Translations under genes and position numbers: made by a program
The notes under the pieces: generated by a model
Databases searched by the model: none
Told to the model about the DNA's origin: nothing
What the model saw: only the letters and a program-made list of their open reading frames with translations
Shown here: positions 9,817 to 17,003 of the stretch, one piece after another
Layout of the letters: each line of letters opens with the position of its first letter
How positions within the stretch are numbered: the stretch's first letter is position 1
Source: an uncultured Caulobacterales bacterium
GTDB taxonomy: Bacteria > Pseudomonadota > Alphaproteobacteria > Caulobacterales > Maricaulaceae
DNA: 64,000 nucleotides
Assembly (NCBI GenBank): GCA_947503715.1
Contig: CANNER010000001.1
Location: 372,001 to 436,000 of the forward strand
Direction: 5' to 3'

Positions 9817-10608
9817 CTACCGTTCCAGTGCCATCTTACTCTGCACCAAATCACTATGAATACGCTGCAACCGTGTCCGCAGCACCCGGTCATTTGCGCC
9901 AGTCGCTGCGAGTAAATTCTCAACATCGCTAATCGCGCGGTCGATCCGCCGTGCGGCGATGTCCAATTCCGCGCTCATTCCGCTATGGTCATGCTCTGCG
10001 GTTTCGCTTTTCGCGCCTTCGCAATAGGGGACGGACATGCCGACGGGCAAACGCGTTCGCATGTCGCCGCAAGCCGTGTCCAACTGTGCCTGTTTCAAAC
10101 CCTGTGAGGTGAAGAGGTCCGCACCCGACAAATCTGCACCATCAAGAACGGCATCGGATAATATCGTTTGGTCAAACCTCGCGCCCTTAAAATCTGTATT
10201 TGTAAAAACCGCACGGGAAAGATCGGCGCGGCTGAAATTGGCCTCTGCGAATTTCGCATCCGGGAGGTTGGCTTCGGTCAGGGTCGCATCTTCTAAAATC
10301 GCGCGGGGCATTTTCACGCCTGCGCCTTGGACGCGGTACATCAGGGCACTGCGGAAATGCGCGCCGGACAGGTCGGAGTTATCAAGCCGCCCGCCGGACA
10401 AATTAGAATTATTGAACGAACTGCCCGCCATATTGGCATTGTTCAGGTGAACGCCGTTCATGGACTTGTTGGACAGGTCGCAGCTTGCGCAGGACCCGCT
10501 GCTCATCTGGATGCGGGCATCCACGCGAATCTGCGCAGTGGCCGGTGTGGCGAGAAAGGCCAGCGGTAAACTGCAAAGAAGGATTTGTCTGAGCTTTGTC
10601 ATCGACAT
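9817..10608 (-). CDS. Secreted pentapeptide-repeat protein
   Basis: 263-residue protein with a cleavable signal peptide (hydrophobic core ILLCSLPLAFLATPATA, cleavage near residue 25). Residues about 40-175 are built from pentapeptide repeats of the A(N/D)Lxx type (for example LSNKSMNGVHLNNANMAGSS and ANFSRADLSRAVFTNTDFKG), which fold as a square right-handed beta-helix. Cys pairs at SCASCD near the start of the mature protein and at TACGD/PYCEG may form disulfides. The C-terminal 60 residues look helical. Its role is unknown; unlike Qnr-type gyrase-binding pentapeptide proteins it is exported, so gyrase protection is unlikely. It is a single gene with about 90 bases to the next. Confidence 0.75.
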   Translation of the reverse strand: MSMTKLRQILLCSLPLAFLATPATAQIRVDARIQMSSGSCASCDLSNKSMNGVHLNNANMAGSSFNNSNLSGGRLDNSDLSGAHFRSALMYRVQGAGVKMPRAILEDATLTEANLPDAKFAEANFSRADLSRAVFTNTDFKGARFDQTILSDAVLDGADLSGADLFTSQGLKQAQLDTACGDMRTRLPVGMSVPYCEGAKSETAEHDHSGMSAELDIAARRIDRAISDVENLLAATGANDRVLRTRLQRIHSDLVQSKMALER

Positions 10609-10701
10609 GTTTTACCGCTTGCAAGTCGCGTACCCCAATTAAAATAGCTGTAACCTTTCGATTCAATGCAGTTGTGTGACCGCGAAGCCACAATACGGGG
10701 C

Positions 10702-11643
10702 TCAATATCCGCGCTTTGGCGAAACCACATCCGGCATTTCATCCGTGTCCAGAAAGGCGCGGATATTTGCTGCGGCAATCGGCGCAGCGGTTTCGGGGCG
10801 TGTGGTGGCTGCGACATGGGGTGTGACCGTGACATTGGGATGCTGCCAGAAAGGATGAGCCAAGGGCAGAGGCTCTTCGCGGAAGACATCCAGCACGGCG
10901 TGACCTACCCCTCCGCCATCCAGTGCCGAGAGGAGGGCGGCATCATCAATTAGCCCGCCACGCGCGACATTGATGAGACTGGCCCCCTGTTTCATTTTCG
11001 ACAGAAAAGATGCATCGACCAGATTTTCGGTCGCGTCCGTCAGGGGCAGGAGCAGCACCACCATATCCGCGTGGGAGAGAAGGCGGGTCAATCCATCCTC
11101 GCCGGATAGACACGTCACGTCCGCAATGTCTTTTTGCGAACGTGCCCAACCCCAGACCTCAAACCCATTCATGGCGAGTTGCTTTGCCGTGACTGTTCCG
11201 ATTTCACCCAGTCCCAATACACCAATGGTACGGCTTTCCGGCAGTGGCACAGTGTGTTGAACCCATTCTGCATGGGCTTGCTGTTTTGTATATGTCGGGA
11301 AATCACGATGCAGGGTGAGCGCAGCGGTTGACACATATTCCGACAGGGTCCGCGCCATATCCGGATCAACCATTCGCGTCAGGCCGATATTCCGCGCAGC
11401 GCATTGGTCGACAATGCCGTTTACGCCCGCCCAAAGATTTTGCGCCCAGACGAGGTTTGGAAGGGCGTCCAAATCGTCAGACTTCGCATCGCCCAATACG
11501 GCAAGTGTCGCCGTGGCCTTTTCCCTTTCAGATAGGTCGCGCAGAGGACGCAGCGTCAACTCGGGTGCAGCCAATGTAAAAGCGTCAATCCAGACGGCCT
11601 CGCGCGCTTGCGAGAGTTGGTGGAGAAATGGAATAAGGGTCAT
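10702..11643 (-). CDS. NAD(P)-dependent D-2-hydroxyacid dehydrogenase (glyoxylate/hydroxypyruvate reductase type)
   Basis: 313-residue cytosolic oxidoreductase that reduces a 2-keto acid to the D-2-hydroxy acid. The cofactor motif GVLGLGEIGTVTA is near residue 140. The catalytic triad is visible: Arg in NVARGGLID near 225, Glu in DVFREEPLP near 255, and His in VTPHVAATT near 276. The short N-terminal catalytic domain and the shape of these motifs match the GhrA-like group. The exact substrate cannot be read from sequence; glyoxylate or hydroxypyruvate is most likely. It is divergent from NDUFA12. Confidence 0.85.
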   Translation of the reverse strand: MTLIPFLHQLSQAREAVWIDAFTLAAPELTLRPLRDLSEREKATATLAVLGDAKSDDLDALPNLVWAQNLWAGVNGIVDQCAARNIGLTRMVDPDMARTLSEYVSTAALTLHRDFPTYTKQQAHAEWVQHTVPLPESRTIGVLGLGEIGTVTAKQLAMNGFEVWGWARSQKDIADVTCLSGEDGLTRLLSHADMVVLLLPLTDATENLVDASFLSKMKQGASLINVARGGLIDDAALLSALDGGGVGHAVLDVFREEPLPLAHPFWQHPNVTVTPHVAATTRPETAAPIAAANIRAFLDTDEMPDVVSPKRGY

Positions 11644-11777
11644 GTTGGGCTCTTAAAAAATCGGTTGCGCTTCGTATACTCTGACAGTTCCGGCCATAAT
11701 GCACCCACATTCGCGCTTTACCGAGGGGAGTGCGGGGCTTACTACGCCCTTAGATATTTTGCTTCCGGAGTCGGGTT

Positions 11778-12176
11778 TTGGCCTTTTTCAAACGTCTATT
11801 CACATGGTGGAACGGATCCACACTCGGTACGCAGCTGCAAATCCGCACCAAAGCCGTGAAGGTCGGTGAGGATGAGTATGGCAACCAGTATTTCGAGAGC
11901 ACAAAGCTGGCCTATGACGGGCGGACCCGTCGCTATGTGACCTATTCGAATTATGCCGAAGCGTCGAAAGTCCCACCCGTCTGGAGTGGCTGGTTGCACC
12001 ACACTTATGACGAACTCCCCGAAGATATCGATATCAAAGTGCATGGTTGGCAGGAAAGCCACATCCCGAATCTGACCGGAACGCTGCTTGCCTATAAGCC
12101 CAAGGGCAGTCTGGATCGCGGCGGTGTTCGCGATAAAGTTGCGGCGGATTATGAAGCCTGGACACCGGGCGATTAG
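11778..12176 (+). CDS. NADH:ubiquinone oxidoreductase subunit NDUFA12 (B17.2-like)
   Basis: Supernumerary subunit of respiratory complex I, found in mitochondria and in alphaproteobacteria. The 132-residue sequence carries the family blocks GTQLQIRTKAVKVGEDEYGN, RYVTY and PPVWSGWLHHTYDELP. The start is an unusual TTG at 11778 with GGAG seven bases upstream; no ATG in frame fits. It lies apart from any nuo operon in this window, as usual for this gene. The DUF2155 gene starts three bases after its stop, so the two are co-expressed. Confidence 0.93.
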   Translation: MAFFKRLFTWWNGSTLGTQLQIRTKAVKVGEDEYGNQYFESTKLAYDGRTRRYVTYSNYAEASKVPPVWSGWLHHTYDELPEDIDIKVHGWQESHIPNLTGTLLAYKPKGSLDRGGVRDKVAADYEAWTPGD

Positions 12177-12179
12177 ATC

Positions 12180-12587
12180 ATGCGCGTCGCTCTCGCTATT
12201 TCCCTAACCCTTATGTCCGGCGTTGCCGCGCAAGCTGCCAATATCAAAGGCACGGCGGTCGTCCTCCGCGCGCTTGATAAAGTCACGGCGACCACGGAAG
12301 ATTTCACGGTCGAGATTGGCGACAGTCTCAGATATGGCAGCCTGACCGTTGACGCTGTGCATTGCGAAAAACGCCCACCCGAAGAATTACCCGAAACCTT
12401 CGCCTTCCTGAAAATCCACGAGGCGAAACTTGACGGCAAGGGCGATCAGTCCGAACCGGAAACTGTCTTCTCCGGTTGGATGTTCGCGACTCGCCCTGCG
12501 CTCTCCGCACTGGATCACGGGGTCTATGATGTCTGGGTCATCGGTTGCAAAACGCCGGAGATTAAGCTGCCGGATTTTGATCAGTAG
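12180..12587 (+). CDS. DUF2155 domain-containing periplasmic protein
   Basis: 135-residue secreted protein with a signal peptide (MRVALAISLTLMSGVAAQAA). The mature part matches the alphaproteobacterial DUF2155 pattern: a start on conversion of a 'RALDKVTATTEDF' block, then GSLTVDAVHCEKRPPEE, the FSGWMFATRPALSALDH block, and VYDVWVIGCK near the end, with two conserved cysteines probably in a disulfide. The function of the family is unknown; it is regularly found beside NDUFA12 in alphaproteobacteria, as here. The 3' end overlaps the convergent DoxX gene by 26 bases. Confidence 0.85.
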   Translation: MRVALAISLTLMSGVAAQAANIKGTAVVLRALDKVTATTEDFTVEIGDSLRYGSLTVDAVHCEKRPPEELPETFAFLKIHEAKLDGKGDQSEPETVFSGWMFATRPALSALDHGVYDVWVIGCKTPEIKLPDFDQ

Positions 12588-12966
12588 CTTTCTGCGCTTT
12601 TAATCCCGCAAATGTCACCAGTGCGGCGGCAATCACTAAGTTCTTGAAAAACAGGCTGAGTTCCAATACGCGCATCGGGCCTTCCAATTCCCAGAACCGG
12701 TGGAAATACGCATTCGTCGCCAAGGTGAAGACCGCCAAAGCGCAGCAGGATGCGATAAATGCCCGATTCCCTTTTCCGACGAGCAGAATAAGCCCGCCGC
12801 CGAGTTCGAGAGCAATAACAAGCGGGAGTAGTAGGCCGCTAAGACTCGCGCTTTCCATCTGCGTCACGGTCGCGCCATAGGACGTTAGCTTGTTCACGCC
12901 CGCCAAAATAAAAAAGGCCCCCGCCACGACCCGACCGGTCGCGACGGAGAGTTTGGGGAGGGTCAT
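12562..12966 (-). CDS. DoxX family membrane protein
   Basis: 134-residue four-helix membrane protein. The DoxX pattern is clear: GRVVAGAFFILAGVNKL at residues 10-26, a second helix in LSGLLLPLVIALELGGGLIL, a third in FIASCCALAVFTLATNAYFH and a C-terminal helix in LSLFFKNLVIAAALVTFAG. Family members have been linked to quinone or redox stress, but most are uncharacterised. Its start overlaps the end of the SRPBCC lipoprotein gene by four bases (ATGA), showing translational coupling. Confidence 0.85.
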   Translation of the reverse strand: MTLPKLSVATGRVVAGAFFILAGVNKLTSYGATVTQMESASLSGLLLPLVIALELGGGLILLVGKGNRAFIASCCALAVFTLATNAYFHRFWELEGPMRVLELSLFFKNLVIAAALVTFAGLKAQKATDQNPAA

Positions 12967-13580
12967 TGTTGCTCGGCCGCGTAGGTTTCGTTGGCTAAAG
13001 CCACGACACGTTCGGTCGCACCGTCCAAGAATGGCGCAATGTCAGATTTTACAAACCTGCTCACAAAGGGCTTTTTAAAGCTCGCATCCGGTTTCAGGGA
13101 ATAACTCCACTGCAACCGGGTCTGTTCGTCTCCTACAATTGAAAAGTTTTGCGTGCCGAGGATGTAGTCCACATTTTGTCCAGCGGCCGACGTCATATTC
13201 CAGATTTGATACTGAAAAGTCTCGGGTTTGTTCTCAATAACGCGCTCCAGAACGAAATGCCCATCCGCCGTTTTGACGCGTCGAACCGCCCCGATTTTTG
13301 GCCAATTATCATCCAGATAAACCGTCTCAATGGGCTTTTTGATATTCTCCGTCTCCTCCATCGCATTGACGAAATGCGTATCCGAATTCAACCAGTCGCG
13401 CAGCCAGTCTCTGGGCACATCAAAGACAACATCGACTTCATGCGTGGCGTAACCCTTATTCGTAATTTCGGGATAAGACGCGACATCGGATGGCGGGATC
13501 GCTGGTGGCTCAACGGTACCGCACGCGGCCAGTGACATGAAAGCGGCGAGGAGGCAGGCTTTTTGTAAGACTTTACGCAT
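12963..13580 (-). CDS. Lipoprotein with SRPBCC/START-like domain
   Basis: 205-residue protein with a lipoprotein signal: MRKVLQKACLLAAFMSLAAC, Cys-20 being the likely lipidated residue. The mature part has the alpha/beta helix-grip pattern: VDVVFDVPRDWLRDWL at the front, central beta strands (IGAVRRVKTADGHFVLERVIE and TRLQWSYSLKPDA), and a long C-terminal amphipathic helix IAPFLDGATERVVALANE. SRPBCC proteins hold hydrophobic ligands; none can be named here. It forms a two-gene operon with doxX and is divergent from a MarR regulator across a palindromic operator. Confidence 0.75.
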   Translation of the reverse strand: MRKVLQKACLLAAFMSLAACGTVEPPAIPPSDVASYPEITNKGYATHEVDVVFDVPRDWLRDWLNSDTHFVNAMEETENIKKPIETVYLDDNWPKIGAVRRVKTADGHFVLERVIENKPETFQYQIWNMTSAAGQNVDYILGTQNFSIVGDEQTRLQWSYSLKPDASFKKPFVSRFVKSDIAPFLDGATERVVALANETYAAEQQ

Positions 13581-13600
13581 GGGATCGAACTCTCTACAGT

Positions 13601-13640
13601 TACTACGAATATCATAGTATATAATACGAAATTCGTATTA
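13601..13640. promoter_or_regulatory. MarR-type operator between lipoprotein and marR genes
   Basis: TAATACGAA-A-TTCGTATTA at 13622-13640 is a perfect palindrome with 9-base arms, the usual form of a MarR-family operator. A weaker related site, TACTACGAATATCATAGTA, lies at 13601-13619. Both are in the 78-base gap between divergent starts at 13580 and 13659, so one dimer per site could repress the regulator and the lipoprotein-doxX operon together. Confidence 0.75.
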
Positions 13641-13658
13641 AGTAAAAGCATAGGCTCC

Positions 13659-14114
13659 ATGCAGAAATTGAATAGATCCGATGAGGAACGTCTGCTGGAC
13701 TCCGTGAACACACTGCTCAATCTCTTCCTCGTGGATGAGACGCAATTCGCGCCTGCGGAAGGGCGGGTGAAATATAATCCCGTCGATTTCCAATGCCTGC
13801 GTTATATCGATGATCATCCCGGTACGAAGGCGATTGATATTGCGCAATCCCTCCATATCGCCCCAACGACTTTACAAAGCGCGTTGGACCGGATGGTGAA
13901 ACAGGGATTGATGGAAAGGAGTCGCCATGCGGAAGATGGCCGCGCACGTGCCTATCACTTGACCGAAGCCGGACAGGACTTACGCGATGCTATTCACCGA
14001 CAGGATATTGCGAATATGGGCGCGATGCTTTCGGCTGTGGAAGCGGATAAACGCAATGTGGTTCTGGAACAACTGGAGCGCGTTGCGACGGTGCTGAAGG
14101 CGGGCGGGGATTAA
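13659..14114 (+). CDS. MarR family transcriptional regulator
   Basis: 151-residue winged-helix repressor. The DNA-binding core is PVDFQCLRYIDDHPGTKAID, then IAQSLHIAPTTLQSALDRMV (recognition helix), with the wing in GLMERSRHAEDGRARAYHLTE. The ends are helical, for dimerisation. MarR proteins typically respond to phenolic or oxidative signals and control a divergent neighbour; here that neighbour is the SRPBCC lipoprotein-DoxX pair. The 3' end overlaps the convergent phosphorylase gene by four bases. Confidence 0.9.
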   Translation: MQKLNRSDEERLLDSVNTLLNLFLVDETQFAPAEGRVKYNPVDFQCLRYIDDHPGTKAIDIAQSLHIAPTTLQSALDRMVKQGLMERSRHAEDGRARAYHLTEAGQDLRDAIHRQDIANMGAMLSAVEADKRNVVLEQLERVATVLKAGGD

Positions 14115-14929
14115 TACAATTCTGTCAAAATATGATCCAGAAGTTTCGCAAATCTGGGCTGTGCATCTTCCACAACTTTCCAGATTTCCGCTTCGTCAAC
14201 GAGATCCTGTGTCTCCAAATCCGTCACAACGGGATTGACGATGAGACTCAGTCCCAAGACTTTCATATCCAGATATCGCGCCATGACCGCTTCATGGACC
14301 GTGGACATCCCGACCATGTCTGCACCAAGCATCTGCAGCATGCGGCCTTCCGCCGGTGTCTCGAAATGCGGCCCGGCGAGGCAGGCATAGATGCCGCGCT
14401 TGAGTGGCCCTTCCGGTCCGCTATTGGCGGAGTTTAGCAAGTCCGCGTCATAGGTCTTTGTGAGATTGACGAAAGGAGAGCGGTCTGCATCTCGCCGCCC
14501 GACCAAGACGCCCTGACCTGACAGACCGGGGAGATAGATATGATCGGATATCGCGATGATGTCTCCCGGACTATACTCTGGACTCAAACTGCCGGAGACA
14601 TTGGTGAGAATGATTGTTTTTGCGCCGAGGGCATTTGCAACCTCGACGGGGAAGGCGGCGTCCTGCGGACTGTGCCCTTCATAGAGATGGAGACGGCCCT
14701 GAAGGATGACGACTTTCTGTCCGCGGTGTTCGCCAATGTGTAACACGCCTTTATGGGCCGGTGCTGTTGATTGGGGGAACCCGTCAATTTCCGCATATGG
14801 GATGGAAACGCCGTCGAGACCCTCCGCATAATCGCCAAGACCGGAGCCGAGAATAACCGCGATATCCGCAGTGAGGTCTGTTCGCTGACGAATACTTGCC
14901 AGCGCGCGGTCCAGCCGCGATTTAAACAT
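14111..14929 (-). CDS. Purine-nucleoside phosphorylase (trimeric, NP-I family)
   Basis: 272-residue enzyme that splits purine nucleosides with phosphate in purine salvage. Family blocks are visible: ILGSGLGDYAEGL (phosphate-binding), QGRLHLYEGHS, and the purine-site segment GPHFETPAEGRML with MLGADMVGMSTVHEA. The SLIVNPVV segment holds the Asn that in mammalian enzymes contacts the purine N7. It differs from the common TNAAGGL form by TNVSGSL, so the substrate range may be altered. Its start lies within the end of parE (8-base overlap), so it is translated with parE. Confidence 0.9.
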   Translation of the reverse strand: MFKSRLDRALASIRQRTDLTADIAVILGSGLGDYAEGLDGVSIPYAEIDGFPQSTAPAHKGVLHIGEHRGQKVVILQGRLHLYEGHSPQDAAFPVEVANALGAKTIILTNVSGSLSPEYSPGDIIAISDHIYLPGLSGQGVLVGRRDADRSPFVNLTKTYDADLLNSANSGPEGPLKRGIYACLAGPHFETPAEGRMLQMLGADMVGMSTVHEAVMARYLDMKVLGLSLIVNPVVTDLETQDLVDEAEIWKVVEDAQPRFAKLLDHILTELY

Positions 14930-16922
14930 CCACAGCCTCTACGAATTGGGCGTGTTCCTGAATATACTCATAACGCAATTCAGAGCGTTTCCCCATCAAT
15001 GTCCCGACGAGGCTCTCTGTCGTTGCCATTTCATCCGCGTCCAGCGTGATGCGGGCGAGGGTGCGGGTGGCGGGGTCCATCGTGGTGACTTTGAGCTGGG
15101 CGGGGTTCATCTCGCCGAGGCCCTTGAACCGTCCAATTTCGACTTTGCCCTTACCCGTGAATTCAGTCTGCATGAGCTCTTCGCGGTGCAGGTCATCGAC
15201 AGCATAAATCGTCTTATTGCCCTGCGTCATTTTATAGAGCGGCGGCATCGCCATGTAGAGACGGCCCGCCTCGATCAAACCGGGCGTGTAGCGGTAGAAG
15301 AAGGTGATCAGCAGCGCCGCAATATGCGCCCCATCCACATCCGCATCGGTCATAATCACAACGCGTTCATAGCGGAGATCATCAAGATCGAATTTCTTAC
15401 CGAGACCCACGCCCAGCGCGACGGTCAGGTCACCGATTTCGGCATTGGCCTGAATTTTCGCCATGGTCGCAGACTCAACGTTCAGGATTTTACCCTTGAG
15501 CGGCAGGATCGCCTGCGTTTTCCGGTCGCGCGCTTGTTTAGCCGAACCACCCGCGGAGTCGCCCTCGACGATGAAAATTTCCGTATCCTCGGATCCCTTT
15601 TGCGAACAATCGGCGAGCTTGCCGGGCAGGCGGAGTTTTTTGGTTGCGGACTTCCGTTTGACGTCGCGGGCCTTCCGGCGTTTGACGCGTTCATCCGCGC
15701 GTTCAATCGCCCATTCAAGGAGCTTGGTGGCGTCCTTCGGAGAGCTGGCCAGCCAATGATCGAACGGATCGCGCATGGCGGTCTCTACGAGGCGGGAGGC
15801 CTCGGAATTAGATAATCTGTCTTTGGTCTGGCCCTGAAATTCCGGCGACTTGATGAAGACGGAGACGAGGGCGCCTGCGCCAAACATCACATCATCCGGC
15901 GTCACATGGCTGACCTTCTTGCCCATGCCCGTCAGATCGGCATAGGCGCGAAGGCCCTTCGTGATGGCTGCGCGTAAGCCCGCCTCATGCGTTCCGCCGC
16001 CGGGGGTTGGGACGGTGTTACAATAGGACCGCACAAAACTATCCGCTTCGCCATAGCCTTCCGGTGACCAACTGATCGCCCATTCGACGCGGCCGTGACC
16101 GCTATCTTTTTTCGATTTGCCAGAGAAGATTGTATCCGTGATCGTGGCCTTCTTGCCGAGGGTCTCGGAGAGATAATCCGCCAACCCGCCGGGGAAATGG
16201 AAGACGGCCTGTTCCGGAATATCCGGTGAGTTCTTCAATTTCTCCGGTGCGCATTTCCAGCGGATTTCTACGCCAGGTTGGAGATAGGCTTTGGCGCGCG
16301 ACATATTGAACAATTTTGCTGCGCGGAATTTCAACTGCTTGCCGAAAATCTCTGCATCTGGATGGAAGCGGAGTTTGGTCCCGCGACGATTATTGATCGC
16401 GCCCATATTCTTGATCTTGCCGATAGGCTTGCCGCGTTCAAATCGCATGGCGTGGAGCGTCTTGTCCCGTGCGACTTCGACTTCCAACACGTCTGACAAT
16501 GCGTTGACGACCGATACACCAACCCCGTGAAGGCCGCCTGATGTCTCGTAAGCCTTGTTCGAAAATTTACCACCGGAATGAAGCTCTGTCAGGATGACTT
16601 CCAGTGCGGACTTCTTCGGGAATTTCGGATGCGGCCCGATCGGAATACCGCGTCCATTATCAGAGACGGAGAGATAACCATCAGCGTCTAACTCGACTTC
16701 TATTCGCGTCGCATGTCCCGCGACGGCTTCATCCATGGAGTTGTCGATGACTTCAGCAAAGAGATGATGCAAAGCGCGGTCATCTGTGCCGCCAATATAC
16801 ATGCCGGGGCGTAGGCGGACGGGCTCGAGGCCTTCCAGAACTTCAATGGAACTGGCGTTATAGCTCTCAGAGGCGGCATCTTTCTTACCACCGAACAGGT
16901 CTTTTTTCTTTGCTGTAGCCAT
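14922..16922 (-). CDS. parE: DNA topoisomerase IV subunit B
   Basis: ATPase subunit of the type IIA topoisomerase that decatenates daughter chromosomes. It has a GHKL ATPase domain (EVIDNSMDEAVAG and GRGIPIG), a transducer domain, and a TOPRIM domain with EGDSAGGSAKQ and MTDADVDGAHIA. The C-terminus ELRYEYIQEHAQFVEAVDV and the short GyrB-type tail identify ParE rather than GyrB. I chose ATG 16922 (MATAKKKDLFGG, 666 residues) over an upstream start at 16997, which would add a 25-residue extension without family similarity. Confidence 0.94.
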   Translation of the reverse strand: MATAKKKDLFGGKKDAASESYNASSIEVLEGLEPVRLRPGMYIGGTDDRALHHLFAEVIDNSMDEAVAGHATRIEVELDADGYLSVSDNGRGIPIGPHPKFPKKSALEVILTELHSGGKFSNKAYETSGGLHGVGVSVVNALSDVLEVEVARDKTLHAMRFERGKPIGKIKNMGAINNRRGTKLRFHPDAEIFGKQLKFRAAKLFNMSRAKAYLQPGVEIRWKCAPEKLKNSPDIPEQAVFHFPGGLADYLSETLGKKATITDTIFSGKSKKDSGHGRVEWAISWSPEGYGEADSFVRSYCNTVPTPGGGTHEAGLRAAITKGLRAYADLTGMGKKVSHVTPDDVMFGAGALVSVFIKSPEFQGQTKDRLSNSEASRLVETAMRDPFDHWLASSPKDATKLLEWAIERADERVKRRKARDVKRKSATKKLRLPGKLADCSQKGSEDTEIFIVEGDSAGGSAKQARDRKTQAILPLKGKILNVESATMAKIQANAEIGDLTVALGVGLGKKFDLDDLRYERVVIMTDADVDGAHIAALLITFFYRYTPGLIEAGRLYMAMPPLYKMTQGNKTIYAVDDLHREELMQTEFTGKGKVEIGRFKGLGEMNPAQLKVTTMDPATRTLARITLDADEMATTESLVGTLMGKRSELRYEYIQEHAQFVEAVDV

Positions 16923-17003
16923 GTCGCGCAGGTCGTTCCTAAAGAAGTTCAAGTGGCAATATGCGGGGTTTGAGTCGCCCTGCAAGGCGATTCGCATCCG
17001 CTT

